From the NCBI GenBank assembly GCA_012514775.1, contig JAAYZQ010000552.1, positions 1 through 47,083 of the forward strand: DNA of 47,083 nt, read 5' to 3'. This document shows, in pieces, positions 16,984 to 24,674 of this stretch. The stretch is from Anaerolineaceae bacterium (lineage in GTDB: Bacteria > Chloroflexota > Anaerolineae > JAAYZQ01). Within the stretch, counting starts at the first letter, position 1. The number at the start of each line of letters is the position of its first letter. The notes under the pieces were generated by a model. The model did not search any database and had not been told where the DNA came from. It was given only the letters and a program-made list of their open reading frames with translations. A program made the translations under genes and the position numbers.

Positions 16984-17047
16984 CCCTCCCAGTTCCAGGT
17001 TGCTGGACTGGGAGGGCTCCTGGTCATCCGTCAGCTCTTTTTTTTTC
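16984..17047 (-). other. Predicted -1 programmed ribosomal frameshift site
   Basis: On the minus strand the AAA+ gene ends GGA AAA AAA AAG AGC TGA (A9 run at 17038-17046). A_AAA_AAG is in zero frame, one codon before the stop. Slipping back one base leads into the VWA frame with 23 linker codons ([20 protein letters not shown] then APL) before its first ATG. Twenty nt after the heptamer a hairpin begins: arms 17007-17016 and 16984-16993 (10 bp), continued by 4 bp (17003-17006 with 16995-16998) past a one-base bulge, with a 4-nt loop. The slip site matches the one in E. coli dnaX. The spacer is longer than the usual 5-9 nt. Confidence 0.75.
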
Positions 17048-18155
17048 CGGCGGTCGTGGAAGCCTCGACCATAGAGGCCCCCTTGTTCTTGGCGGCCTCC
17101 AGTTCCCGGCGGGCCTCGTCGAGGCGCGTCGAAAGCTCGCCCAGGCGGTTTTCGGTCTCCTGGAATGGGAGCCGTTTCAGCCGGTGGGGCAGGGCCAGCT
17201 CGGCCGCGGCCAGGATGTCCAACTCGGTGATGGCCGCCTCTTCGGGCTGTGCCCCGTTGCGGGCCAGGCGCAGGGCGGCGTGGGCCAGGGCCGTCTTGAG
17301 GATCACGATGTCGGCCCGGTGCCCGTCCACCTCAAAGCTCGTGGTCAGCTCGGCGATGGTGTACAGGTCCTGTGGCTGGTAGCTGATGGTGGGCAGCGCC
17401 TCCCTGGCCCGTGCAATGTCCTGGGTCAGGTGGCGCTCGTAGGGCTCCCACTCGGCGCTGAACCCCTCCGGGTCGCTCTCGAACTGGACGGTCCGCTCCA
17501 GGATGTCGACCCTGGACTTGGACGACGTGATGCCCCGGATCTCGACGCACAGGGCAAAGCGGTCGAGGAGCTGCGGGCGCAGCTCGCCCTCCTCGGGGTT
17601 CATCGTGCCTACCAGAATGAACCGGGCCGGGTGTGTAAAAGAGATCCCCTCCCGCTCGACGACGTTGCGGCCCATGGCCGCCGAGTCGAGGAGAAGGTCC
17701 ACCACGTGGTCGTCCAGGAGGTTCACCTCGTCGACGTAGAGCAGGCCCCGGTGGGCCGCCGCCAGGACGCCGGGCTCGAACTCCTTGTGGCCCGTCTTGA
17801 GGGCGATCTCGATGTCGAGGGTGCCCACCACCCGGTCCTCCGTGGCGCTCACGGGCAGGTCCACGAAGCGCGTCTTCCGCCAGGCCCTGGGCAGTGTTTC
17901 CCCCTGTGCCAGGCGCTCGCGGCAGTTGTCGCACAGCCTATCGGCCTGGTTCGGGTCGCAGTTAAAGGGACATCCGGCGACGACCTCGATGTCGGGCAGC
18001 AGTGCGGCCAGGGCGCGGGCGGCCGTCGATTTCGCCGTGCCGCGCTCGCCGCGGATCAGCACGCCGCCGATGCGGGGGCTGATGGCGTTCAGGATCAACG
18101 CCGTTTTCATCGTCTCCTGGCCGACGATGGCGGTAAAGGGAAAGATTGCTGGCAT
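17031..18155 (-). CDS. Chelatase AAA+ subunit (ChlI/BchI-like; N-terminal half of ChlD by frameshift)
   Basis: This 374-residue AAA+ ATPase belongs to the magnesium/cobalt chelatase I family, which drives metal insertion into tetrapyrroles together with D and H/CobN subunits. It shows [20 protein letters not shown], Walker [16 protein letters not shown], Walker [21 protein letters not shown], the [20 protein letters not shown] sensor region and a cysteine-bearing insert ([21 protein letters not shown]). From about residue 325 the C-terminal tail runs into a charged coiled coil and ends AGKKKS. ATG 18155 has a poor ribosome binding site and lies 3 nt after an in-frame 11-codon leader. No chlH/cobN is present, so magnesium and cobalt cannot be separated. 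Confidence 0.93.
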   Translation of the reverse strand: MPAIFPFTAIVGQETMKTALILNAISPRIGGVLIRGERGTAKSTAARALAALLPDIEVVAGCPFNCDPNQADRLCDNCRERLAQGETLPRAWRKTRFVDLPVSATEDRVVGTLDIEIALKTGHKEFEPGVLAAAHRGLLYVDEVNLLDDHVVDLLLDSAAMGRNVVEREGISFTHPARFILVGTMNPEEGELRPQLLDRFALCVEIRGITSSKSRVDILERTVQFESDPEGFSAEWEPYERHLTQDIARAREALPTISYQPQDLYTIAELTTSFEVDGHRADIVILKTALAHAALRLARNGAQPEEAAITELDILAAAELALPHRLKRLPFQETENRLGELSTRLDEARRELEAAKNKGASMVEASTTAGKKKS

Positions 18156-18158
18156 GTG

Positions 18159-18194
18159 TTAGAAGACCTTGAAACTCTTTGTCATCGCTTTCAT
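18159..18194 (-). CDS. Possible 11-residue leader peptide before the chelatase gene
   Basis: ATG (18192-18194) opens MKAMTKSFKVF and stops at TAA, 3 nt before the chelatase ATG and in the same frame. AAGGAG lies about 9 nt upstream, a better site than that of the chelatase itself. It could couple translation, or be the remnant of an N-terminal extension. Short length leaves doubt. Confidence 0.35.
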   Translation of the reverse strand: MKAMTKSFKVF

Positions 18195-18230
18195 TGGTCG
18201 AGCTCCTTCCTCGGAGTGGTTTCCATCCGG

Positions 18231-18602
18231 CTAGGCGTTGGGCAAAGCCCCCAGGAGCCGCTCAACCTGTTCCAGCAAGCCTGGAACCCCGAAGGGCTTG
18301 AGCAGGTGTCCCCTGACCTCGGCCTGCTGCAACAGGTGGCGATTGGGTGGATCGCCTGCGATGAGGATCACGGGCACCGGCTCGGCGGTGTAGCGCCTCC
18401 GCAACGCACTCAAGAAGTCCAATCCTGCGGGCAGGTCAAGGTCGAGGAGAATCAGGTCGGGCCGCCCCTCTTCCAGGCGCTGCAGCCCGTGTTCCTTGCT
18501 AACGGCTTCGCGAACCTCGAACCCCAGTGCCTGCAGGTTGGCCTTGATTAGCTTGCTCAAGTGCCAGTTGTGCTCGATGACGAGCACAGAGTATACTGCC
18601 AT
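18231..18602 (-). CDS. Stand-alone receiver-domain protein with altered acidic pocket
   Basis: This 123-residue protein is a lone response-regulator receiver domain with no output domain. The phospho-acceptor Asp54 (LILLDLDLPAG) and the conserved Lys in LLKPFG are present. The usual Asp-Asp metal pair near the N terminus is Glu10-His11 (VLVIEHN), and the conserved Thr/Ser of the switch is replaced (LIAGDPP). Phosphorylation may be weak or absent (inference). It follows the OmpR-type regulator gene with its own promoter and a leader of about 98 nt. The leader ends in a CCCTC/GAGGG hairpin close to the start codon. The chelatase gene follows 75 nt downstream. Confidence 0.85.
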   Translation of the reverse strand: MAVYSVLVIEHNWHLSKLIKANLQALGFEVREAVSKEHGLQRLEEGRPDLILLDLDLPAGLDFLSALRRRYTAEPVPVILIAGDPPNRHLLQQAEVRGHLLKPFGVPGLLEQVERLLGALPNA

Positions 18603-18706
18603 GCCCGCATCATACCCTCAAACAAATTAGAGGGCTATTAAGGCAAGGCAACCAGCCGTTAAAAGCTTGTTAAAGTAGACGCTGCCTCTCCGTCGAGTCT
18701 GGAATC

Positions 18707-18735
18707 ATCTTAGCACAAGGGAAAGCCGAAGTCAA
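18707..18735 (-). promoter_or_regulatory. Promoter of the stand-alone receiver gene
   Basis: On the minus strand, TTGACT (18730-18735), 17 nt, TAAGAT (18707-18712). It probably also drives the chelatase-glgA genes, since I see no promoter in the 75 nt before the chelatase. Confidence 0.6.
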
Positions 18736-18758
18736 AAGAGCCCGGGAACCAGACCGGA

Positions 18759-19469
18759 TTACGCCCCCTCTTCCTTGGGCTGGTAGAACATGTAGCCGGC
18801 GCCGGGCTGGGTGAGGAGGTAGCGCGGCGCGGCCGGCTCGGGCTCCAGCTTCTGGCGCAGATAGCGAATGTAGACGCGCAGGTACTCGGTCTCCTCCCCG
18901 TACTCTGGCCCCCACACGGCGCGCAGCAGCTCGCGGTGCAGGATGACGCGGTTGGCGTTGTTTGCCAGGTAGGCGAGCAGCCGGTACTCGGTGGGCGTCA
19001 GCTTGACCGCCTCGCCGCTGACCGTCACCCGGTGCTGGGCAAAGTCGATCTCGATGGCACCGGCGACAAAGCTCTGCCGCTCCATGATCTCCTCGGGCCA
19101 CTTGCTCCGCCTCAGGACGGCCTGCACCCGCATCAGCAACTCGGTGACGGAAAAGGGCTTGGTCAGGTAGTCGTCCGCTCCCACCTCGAACCCATGGACG
19201 AGGTCCACCTGGGCGCTGCGGGCCGTGAGCATGATGACGGGCACGGCGGAAAACTCCCGGATGCGGCGACAGACGGCATAACCGTCCATCTTGGGCAGCA
19301 TGAGGTCGAGGATGACGAGGTCGGGTCCATGTTTTTCGACGAGCTGCAAGGCGTGCTCTCCGTCCTCGGCAGTCAACACCCTGTAGCCCGAAGACTCCAG
19401 GTTGGCCTTGACCAGTTTCAGGACGTGGGGCTCGTCGTCCACGACGAGGATGCTGGCTTTTCTGGGCAT
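18759..19469 (-). CDS. OmpR/PhoB-family response regulator
   Basis: This 236-residue DNA-binding regulator has a receiver domain (about 5-118) with Asp11-Asp12, phospho-acceptor Asp55 (LVILDLMLPKMDGY), the switch Thr82 (MLTAR) and Lys104 (DDYLTKPFS). A winged-helix Trans_reg_C domain follows (about 135-228), with VKLTPTEYRLLAYLANNANR, ELLRAVWGPEYGEETEYLRV and YIRYLRQKLEPEP. It lies 11 nt downstream of the histidine kinase gene and is surely its partner. The target genes are unknown. Confidence 0.95.
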   Translation of the reverse strand: MPRKASILVVDDEPHVLKLVKANLESSGYRVLTAEDGEHALQLVEKHGPDLVILDLMLPKMDGYAVCRRIREFSAVPVIMLTARSAQVDLVHGFEVGADDYLTKPFSVTELLMRVQAVLRRSKWPEEIMERQSFVAGAIEIDFAQHRVTVSGEAVKLTPTEYRLLAYLANNANRVILHRELLRAVWGPEYGEETEYLRVYIRYLRQKLEPEPAAPRYLLTQPGAGYMFYQPKEEGA

Positions 19470-19480
19470 CGGTTGCTCCC

Positions 19481-21076
19481 TTACTCCTTGCTCGAATCCG
19501 GAAGGTAGGCAAGGGGCAGCGTGAAGGAGAACGTGCTGCCTCGCCCGACCTGGCTTTCAGCCCAGATCTCGCCGCCCTGGGCCTCGACGATGGCCTTGCA
19601 GATGGAAAGTCCCAGGCCGCTGCCGCCAACGGCGCGCGTCGAGGCGCTGTCGGCCTGGTAAAAGCGGTCAAAGATGCGCTCCAGTTGGTAGGCCTCGATG
19701 CCGATTCCCTTGTCGGCCACGCTGATCTGCACCTGCCCATCCTGAAGCTCGACGACGATGGTGACGGGGCCGCCGCCCAGGGAGTACTTGACGGCATTCT
19801 CGATGAGGTTGCGCAGAACCTGGCGGGTACGGCGGGCGTCGGCCATAATCAGGGGCAAGCGAGAAGGGACGTGCAGCATGATGCGGTGCTCGCGGGTCAT
19901 CATCTGAAAGCCGGCCACCGTCTCCTCCAGCAGGGGCAAGAGGTCGACGGGCTCGGCCTCCACCGCCAGCTCGCCCGCTTCGATGCGCGACATGTCCAGG
20001 AGGTTCCCGATGAGTTCCGAGAGGCGATCGCTTTCGGTGTCGATAATGGACAGAAACTCTCGGCGAGTGGCCTCGTCCCACTCCACGTCCTGGCGAAGCA
20101 GCGTGGTGGCGAACCCCTTGATGCTGGCCAGGGGCGTCCGCAGCTCGTGGCTCACGGTGGACAGCAGCCGCGACTTCATCTCGTCCAGCTCTTTTTCCCG
20201 GGTGATGTCGTGCAGCAGGATGCCCAGGCCCAGGTGCCCGCCACCGGCTTCGTGGATGGGAAAAAAGCGGACCTGAAGGGTGGCAGCGTCCGGATGGGTC
20301 AGGGCGACCTCGACCGCGGGGGTGCCTTCCGCCTGCAGGGCGGCCTCGCGGAGCTGGGCCCGGACCGCGGCCGACTGTGCCGCCCGGGCAGCGATCTCGC
20401 CCTCCAGGGCCTCCAGGGTGCTGCCGAGGTGGTCGAGGCCGGGGATCTCCAGAATGTCGCGGGCGCAGGGATTAATGTAGGTAATCCGGTCGTGGCGGTC
20501 CACCAGGATCAGGCCATCGACAAGGCTGTTCATCACGCTGTGCAGCGTGGCCTGCCCTCGTTCGGCATCCTGGATCAGCCGGGCGTTGGCGATGGCGATG
20601 CCGATCTGGTTGCCGATGGCGGTCAGCAGTTCCTGGTCGGCCGCCGTGAACTGGCGGTGGCCGTGGCTCTGGATGCTGAGCAACCCCAGGACCTCCCCGT
20701 GGACCAGCAGGGGCAGGCGGATGCAGGAGTGGAATCCTTCGCGCAGGCAGGCCGACCGGGTGCGGGCGGGCTCCAGGGCAAGGTCGGTGCTCACCAGGAC
20801 CCTGCGCGAGGCCACGGCCCGGCCGCACAGGCACTCGCCCGGAGGGATGCGCGACTCGTCGGCTACAAACTCGGGCGAGACGCCCTGGTACGTCTGCAGG
20901 ACGAGCTCGCCGGTCTCTTCGTTCCGCAGCATGATCTCGCCCGACTCCTCGCCGATGACATCCAGCGTGACGCTCAGGGCGCCGCGCAATATCTCGTCGA
21001 GATCCTGGGTGCAGTTTACCTGGGCAGCGATCTTGGTCAGGGCTTCAAGTTCGTCGCTGCGGGTACGTTCCGTCAC
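19481..21076 (-). CDS. Cytosolic GAF-PAS sensor histidine kinase
   Basis: This 531-residue kinase starts at GTG 21076 with GAGGAGG about 9 nt upstream. It has no membrane segment. A GAF domain (about 10-170) carries the frequent PPGECLCGRAVASRR motif. A PAS domain follows (about 180-300, VMNSLVDGLILVDRHDRITY), then HisKA with His310 (LLSTVSHELRTPLASIKGF) and the ATPase core with N box RQVLRNLIENAVKYS, G1 VADKGIGIEAYQ, F box IFDRFYQAD and G2 GGSGLGLSICKAIVEAQGGE. It senses a cytosolic signal and phosphorylates the adjacent OmpR-type regulator. It is transcribed divergently from mutS. Confidence 0.95.
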   Translation of the reverse strand: MTERTRSDELEALTKIAAQVNCTQDLDEILRGALSVTLDVIGEESGEIMLRNEETGELVLQTYQGVSPEFVADESRIPPGECLCGRAVASRRVLVSTDLALEPARTRSACLREGFHSCIRLPLLVHGEVLGLLSIQSHGHRQFTAADQELLTAIGNQIGIAIANARLIQDAERGQATLHSVMNSLVDGLILVDRHDRITYINPCARDILEIPGLDHLGSTLEALEGEIAARAAQSAAVRAQLREAALQAEGTPAVEVALTHPDAATLQVRFFPIHEAGGGHLGLGILLHDITREKELDEMKSRLLSTVSHELRTPLASIKGFATTLLRQDVEWDEATRREFLSIIDTESDRLSELIGNLLDMSRIEAGELAVEAEPVDLLPLLEETVAGFQMMTREHRIMLHVPSRLPLIMADARRTRQVLRNLIENAVKYSLGGGPVTIVVELQDGQVQISVADKGIGIEAYQLERIFDRFYQADSASTRAVGGSGLGLSICKAIVEAQGGEIWAESQVGRGSTFSFTLPLAYLPDSSKE

Positions 21077-21112
21077 CGTCTCTGTCCTCCTCAACCTCGT
21101 CCACGTGGGCCA

Positions 21113-21141
21113 AGTATAGCACGGTTGAGGGCAGTTGGCAA
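21113..21141 (-). promoter_or_regulatory. Promoter of the histidine kinase-regulator operon
   Basis: On the minus strand, TTGCCA (21136-21141), 17 nt, TATACT (21113-21118), about 37 nt before the GTG. Confidence 0.75.
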
Positions 21142-21172
21142 GCCGCTTTCCACAACCCGGCCCGAGGAAGGC

Positions 21173-21201
21173 TTGCAGCCCGCGCCTTGTGGTGGTAAAA
21201 T
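21173..21201 (+). promoter_or_regulatory. Promoter of mutS
   Basis: TTGCAG (21173-21178), 17 nt, TAAAAT (21196-21201). The predicted leader is about 60 nt to ATG 21269. The -35 box lies 31 nt from that of the divergent kinase promoter. Confidence 0.7.
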
Positions 21202-21268
21202 AGGGCGTCCATCTGGATGCCTGAGAATAACGCCACGGGTTTGCCCGGGAAGGGGAGGAAGGCCTGGT

Positions 21269-23863
21269 ATGACGACGCCGATGCGCCAGCAATACCTGCG
21301 CATCAAGAAGCAATACCCCGACACCATCGTGCTCTTTCGCCTGGGCGACTTTTACGAGACGTTCGACGATGACGCCAAGGTTGTCGCCAAGGTGTGCGAC
21401 ATTGTCCTCACGTCGCGGCCGGTGGGCAAGGACCAGCGCGTGCCCCTGGCGGGCGTGCCTTACCACTCCGTGGAGGGCTATCTCGCCCGGCTGATCCAGG
21501 CGGGCCACAAGGTGGCCATTGTCGAGCAGGTGGGCGACGTCAACGGCCGGGACCTGGTGGAGCGGGAGGTGGTGCGGGTCGTCACGCCCGGCACGGTCAT
21601 CGAGCCCACCCTGCTGGACGAGCGCCGCAACAACTACCTGGTATCGGTCCTGCTGGACGGCGATCGCGCCGGCGTGGCCCTGGCCGACATCACTACCGGC
21701 GAGTTTGCGGCCACCGAGCTGGCAGGCGAGAACGTCCTCGACCTGGTCGTGGCCGAGATCGAACGCCTGCGCCCGGCCGAGATCGTGACCCCCGAGGTGG
21801 ACCGGCTGCGGCAACGGCTACAGCCGGGCGGCGGGCCGGGCCCTGGCGGCTGGGCCATCACCGGGCACGAGCGCTGGCCCTTTGAGCTGGAGACGGCCCG
21901 CCAGGCGCTCCTCGAGCACTTTCAGGTGCAGAGCCTCGACGGCTTTGGCCTGGCCGGGCTGCCGGCGGCCCTGCGAGCGGCGGGCGGGCTGCTGCACTAC
22001 CTGGGCGAGACCCAGAGAGGCCCCCTTGGGCAGTTGTCCAGCCTGCACACCTACTCCACCGAGCAGTTCATGGTCCTCGACGCCGCGACCCGCCGCAACC
22101 TGGAGCTGACCGAGAGCCTGCGCCGGGGCTCGGTGGAGGGCTCGCTCCTGGGCGTCCTGGACGTCACCGTGAGCAGCATGGGCGGCCGCCTGCTCCGCCG
22201 TTGGCTCAGCCAGCCCCTCGTCGATCTGGCTGCTCTGAACGAGCGCCTGGACCTGGTAGAGGCCTTTTACCGCGACACGCCGCTGCGCATGCGCCTTCGC
22301 ACGCTCCTCAAGGATGTGTCGGACCTGGAGCGGCTGACGAGCCGCGTGGTGCAGGGTGTGGCCCGGCCCCGCGAGCTGCTGGCCATTCAGCAGAGCCTGC
22401 TGGCCCTGGCCGCCATCCGCGACCTGTTGGGCGAGGGCGATCCGGGCCTGCCGTTCTTGCGCTCGGTGGTTGCGCTGAATCCCTGCCAGGACGTTGTCGC
22501 CCTCGTGGAGCAGGCCATCGCCGACGATCCGCCGGCCCTCCTCAGCGCCGGCGGCGTCATCCGCCCTGGCTTTTCAGCCGAGCTGGACAACATGGCCAGC
22601 GCCGCCCGAAATGCCAAAGAATGGGTGGCCAACCTGGAAAAGCAAGAGCGCGCCCGCACCGGCATCAAGAACCTGAAGGTGGGCTACAACAAGGTCTTTG
22701 GCTACTACCTGGAGATTACAAAGGCCAACGCCGAGCTGGTGCCCGAGGAGTACATCCGCAAGCAGACCCTGGTCAACGCCGAGCGCTATATCACGCCCGA
22801 GCTGAAAGAGTACGAATCGCTCATCCTCAACGCCCAGGAACGCATCGGCGAGCTGGAAAGCCACATCTATCGCCAGATCCTGGAACAGGTGGCCGCCGCG
22901 GCCGAGCGCTTGCTGGCCGTGGCCCGCGCCCTGGCCCACCTGGACGTCATCGCTGCCCTGGCCGAAGTGGCGGTCATGCACCGCTACGCGCGCCCCGAGC
23001 TGTCGGCCGGCCAGGAGCTGCGCATCGTGGCCGGGCGGCACCCCGTCGTGGAAATTGCCCAGCGGGACGAGCCCTTTGTGCCCAACGACGCCGAGCTGGG
23101 CGGGCAGGTGCGCTTGCTGGTCATCACCGGCCCCAACATGGCAGGCAAGAGCACCTACCTGCGCCAGGTGGCCCTCATCGTCCTCATGGCCCAGATCGGA
23201 TCCTTTGTGCCCGCCGACGAGGCGCGCATCGGGCTGGTGGACCGCATTTTCACGCGCATCGGCGCCCAGGACGAGATCAGCGCCGGGCAGTCGACCTTCA
23301 TGGTCGAGATGATCGAGACGGCCAACCTGCTGAACCACGCCACACCCCGCAGCCTCCTGGTGCTGGACGAGGTGGGGCGCGGCACCAGCACCTACGATGG
23401 CATTTCCATTGCATGGGCGGTCGTGGAGCACATTCACAACCACCCGCGCCTGCGCTGCAAGACGCTCTTTGCCACCCACTATCACGAGCTGACGCAACTG
23501 GCCGACGTGCTGCCCGGCGTCGGAAATTACAACGTGGCCGTGGCCGAGGAGAAGGACAAGGTGGTGTTCTTGAGGCGCATCGTGCCGGGCGGCGCCGACC
23601 GCAGCTATGGCATCCACGTGGCACAGCTCGCCGGGCTGCCCCGGCCCGTGATCCAGCGGGCGCAAGAGATCCTGAAAGAGCTGGAGCAGGAGGCCCGGGC
23701 GCCGGGCACCAGGCCCAAGACCATTGAGGTGCGCCAGCTCTCGCTCTTTGCTGCCGGCAATCCCCTGGCGGACGAGCTGCGCCGGCTGGACGTCAGCGCC
23801 ATGACGCCCCTGGAAGCCATCAACAAGCTCTACGAGCTGCAGAAAAAAGCGAACGAGACCTAG
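21269..23863 (+). CDS. mutS: DNA mismatch repair ATPase MutS
   Basis: This 864-residue protein recognises mismatches and short loops and starts repair with MutL. The N-terminal mismatch-binding domain begins TPMRQQYLRIKKQYPDTIVL, followed by FRLGDFYETF with the stacking Phe-x-Glu. The clamp/lever region has KNLKVGYNKVFGYYLEITKA. The ATPase shows Walker A TGPNMAGKSTYLRQ, the FTRIGAQDEISAGQSTFMVE signature, Walker B VLDEVGRGTSTYDG and LFATHYHELT. The ATG has GGGAGGAAGG upstream. The frame is open far upstream of the start, but those codons lie antisense to the kinase and are not coding. rex follows on the same strand with its own promoter. Confidence 0.97.
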   Translation: MTTPMRQQYLRIKKQYPDTIVLFRLGDFYETFDDDAKVVAKVCDIVLTSRPVGKDQRVPLAGVPYHSVEGYLARLIQAGHKVAIVEQVGDVNGRDLVEREVVRVVTPGTVIEPTLLDERRNNYLVSVLLDGDRAGVALADITTGEFAATELAGENVLDLVVAEIERLRPAEIVTPEVDRLRQRLQPGGGPGPGGWAITGHERWPFELETARQALLEHFQVQSLDGFGLAGLPAALRAAGGLLHYLGETQRGPLGQLSSLHTYSTEQFMVLDAATRRNLELTESLRRGSVEGSLLGVLDVTVSSMGGRLLRRWLSQPLVDLAALNERLDLVEAFYRDTPLRMRLRTLLKDVSDLERLTSRVVQGVARPRELLAIQQSLLALAAIRDLLGEGDPGLPFLRSVVALNPCQDVVALVEQAIADDPPALLSAGGVIRPGFSAELDNMASAARNAKEWVANLEKQERARTGIKNLKVGYNKVFGYYLEITKANAELVPEEYIRKQTLVNAERYITPELKEYESLILNAQERIGELESHIYRQILEQVAAAAERLLAVARALAHLDVIAALAEVAVMHRYARPELSAGQELRIVAGRHPVVEIAQRDEPFVPNDAELGGQVRLLVITGPNMAGKSTYLRQVALIVLMAQIGSFVPADEARIGLVDRIFTRIGAQDEISAGQSTFMVEMIETANLLNHATPRSLLVLDEVGRGTSTYDGISIAWAVVEHIHNHPRLRCKTLFATHYHELTQLADVLPGVGNYNVAVAEEKDKVVFLRRIVPGGADRSYGIHVAQLAGLPRPVIQRAQEILKELEQEARAPGTRPKTIEVRQLSLFAAGNPLADELRRLDVSAMTPLEAINKLYELQKKANET

Positions 23864-23880
23864 TCCGCTTCCGGCCTGTC

Positions 23881-23909
23881 TTGCACTGGGCCGGCATGTG
23901 TGGTATGAT
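23881..23909 (+). promoter_or_regulatory. Promoter of rex
   Basis: TTGCAC (23881-23886), 17 nt, TATGAT (23904-23909). Transcription is predicted to start near 23916. Confidence 0.75.
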
Positions 23910-23921
23910 ACAGGGCAAGGC

Positions 23922-23939
23922 GTGTGCGCCTTTTCACAA
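23922..23939 (+). promoter_or_regulatory. rex: Candidate Rex operator (autoregulatory)
   Basis: The 18-bp element GTGTGCGCCTTTTCACAA has one perfect TTCACAA half-site and one 4/7 half-site of the Rex consensus TTGTGAA-N4-TTCACAA. It lies just downstream of the predicted rex transcription start, where bound Rex would block initiation. That role is inferred. Confidence 0.5.
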
Positions 23940-23963
23940 GTATCTGGCCAGAAGGAGGGGAAC

Positions 23964-24584
23964 GTGCCAGAACCCAGAACCGTTCCAGACATTGTCATCG
24001 GCCGCCTGCCGATTTACTTGCGCGCGCTGGCGCACATGGAGGCAGAAGGCATCAAGATCACGGCCTCCAAGGAGCTGGCAGAGAGACTGGGGATGAGCTC
24101 GGCTCAGATCCGAAAGGACCTCTCCCATTTTGGCGAGTTTGGCAAACAGGGAATGGGCTACGACGTGGCCTATCTCCGCGACCAATTGCGCAATATCCTG
24201 CAGCTCGACCACCCATGGGAGATGGTGTTGGTGGGAGCCGGCGACCTGGGGCACGCCATTGCCCACCACGGCGGCTTTGAGGAGTGGGGCTTTCACCTGG
24301 TCACCGTCTATGACAACAACCCGCAAAAGATCGGCCGCCGCCTGGGCAAGTTCGAGATCCGCGACGCGGCGCACCTGGCGGAGCAGGTGCGCGAGATGGG
24401 GATCAAGATCGGCATCACGGCCGTGCCGGCCGCGTCTGCCCAGGCCGTGGTGGACGAGCTGGTCCAGGGCGGCGTGCGGGCCATTCTCAATTATGCGCCC
24501 ATCACGGTCACGGTGCCGGCCGACGTTCGCGTGCAGTATGTTGACCCGATCGTCTATTTGCAGCGCATGACCTTTTACCTGTAG
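23964..24584 (+). CDS. rex: Redox-sensing transcriptional repressor Rex
   Basis: This 206-residue repressor binds DNA when the NADH/NAD+ ratio is low and is released by NADH, controlling respiration and fermentation genes. The N-terminal winged helix shows VIGRLPIYLRALAHMEAEGI, LAERLGMSSAQIRKDLSHFG and EFGKQGMGYDVAYL. The Rossmann domain has VLVGAGDLGHAIAHHGGFEE and VYDNNPQKIG. The C-terminal domain-swapped helix ends the protein. GTG 23964 is chosen because AGGAGGGGAAC is directly upstream and the N terminus then matches the family. It has its own promoter with a candidate operator. Confidence 0.96.
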   Translation: MPEPRTVPDIVIGRLPIYLRALAHMEAEGIKITASKELAERLGMSSAQIRKDLSHFGEFGKQGMGYDVAYLRDQLRNILQLDHPWEMVLVGAGDLGHAIAHHGGFEEWGFHLVTVYDNNPQKIGRRLGKFEIRDAAHLAEQVREMGIKIGITAVPAASAQAVVDELVQGGVRAILNYAPITVTVPADVRVQYVDPIVYLQRMTFYL

Positions 24585-24611
24585 GCCGCGCTCCCTGCGC
24601 CGGCCCGGCAG

Positions 24612-24662
24612 AAAAAACGGAACGGGCTGCCCCTGGCTTTCGACCAGGAGCAGCCCGTTCCG
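24612..24662 (-). terminator. Intrinsic terminator of mreB
   Basis: A 13-bp stem (24618-24630 with 24650-24662) extends by CCTGG/CCAGG across one C/A mismatch around a 7-nt loop. On the minus strand it is followed by six T residues (24612-24617). The stem may also stop rex transcripts from the other side, but there is no T run on the plus strand. Confidence 0.9.
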
Positions 24663-24674
24663 CTCTCCAGCGGC

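Noticed and set aside
16984..17016. Hairpin after the AAA+ gene as a transcription terminator
   Set aside because: It has no T run, lies inside the open VWA frame and is followed by conserved ChlD linker coding sequence.
14722..17382. Open frame of 886 codons on the plus strand
   Set aside because: It lies antisense to glgA, the VWA half and the chelatase gene, all with clear catalytic motifs. No domain is visible in this translation.
19685..21268. Open 5' extension of mutS
   Set aside because: These codons are antisense to the histidine kinase. ATG 21269 has a ribosome binding site and a promoter, and the family N terminus begins there.
21077..21814. Open 5' extension of the histidine kinase
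   Set aside because: It is antisense to mutS and lacks domain character. GTG 21076 has GAGGAGG and a promoter just upstream.
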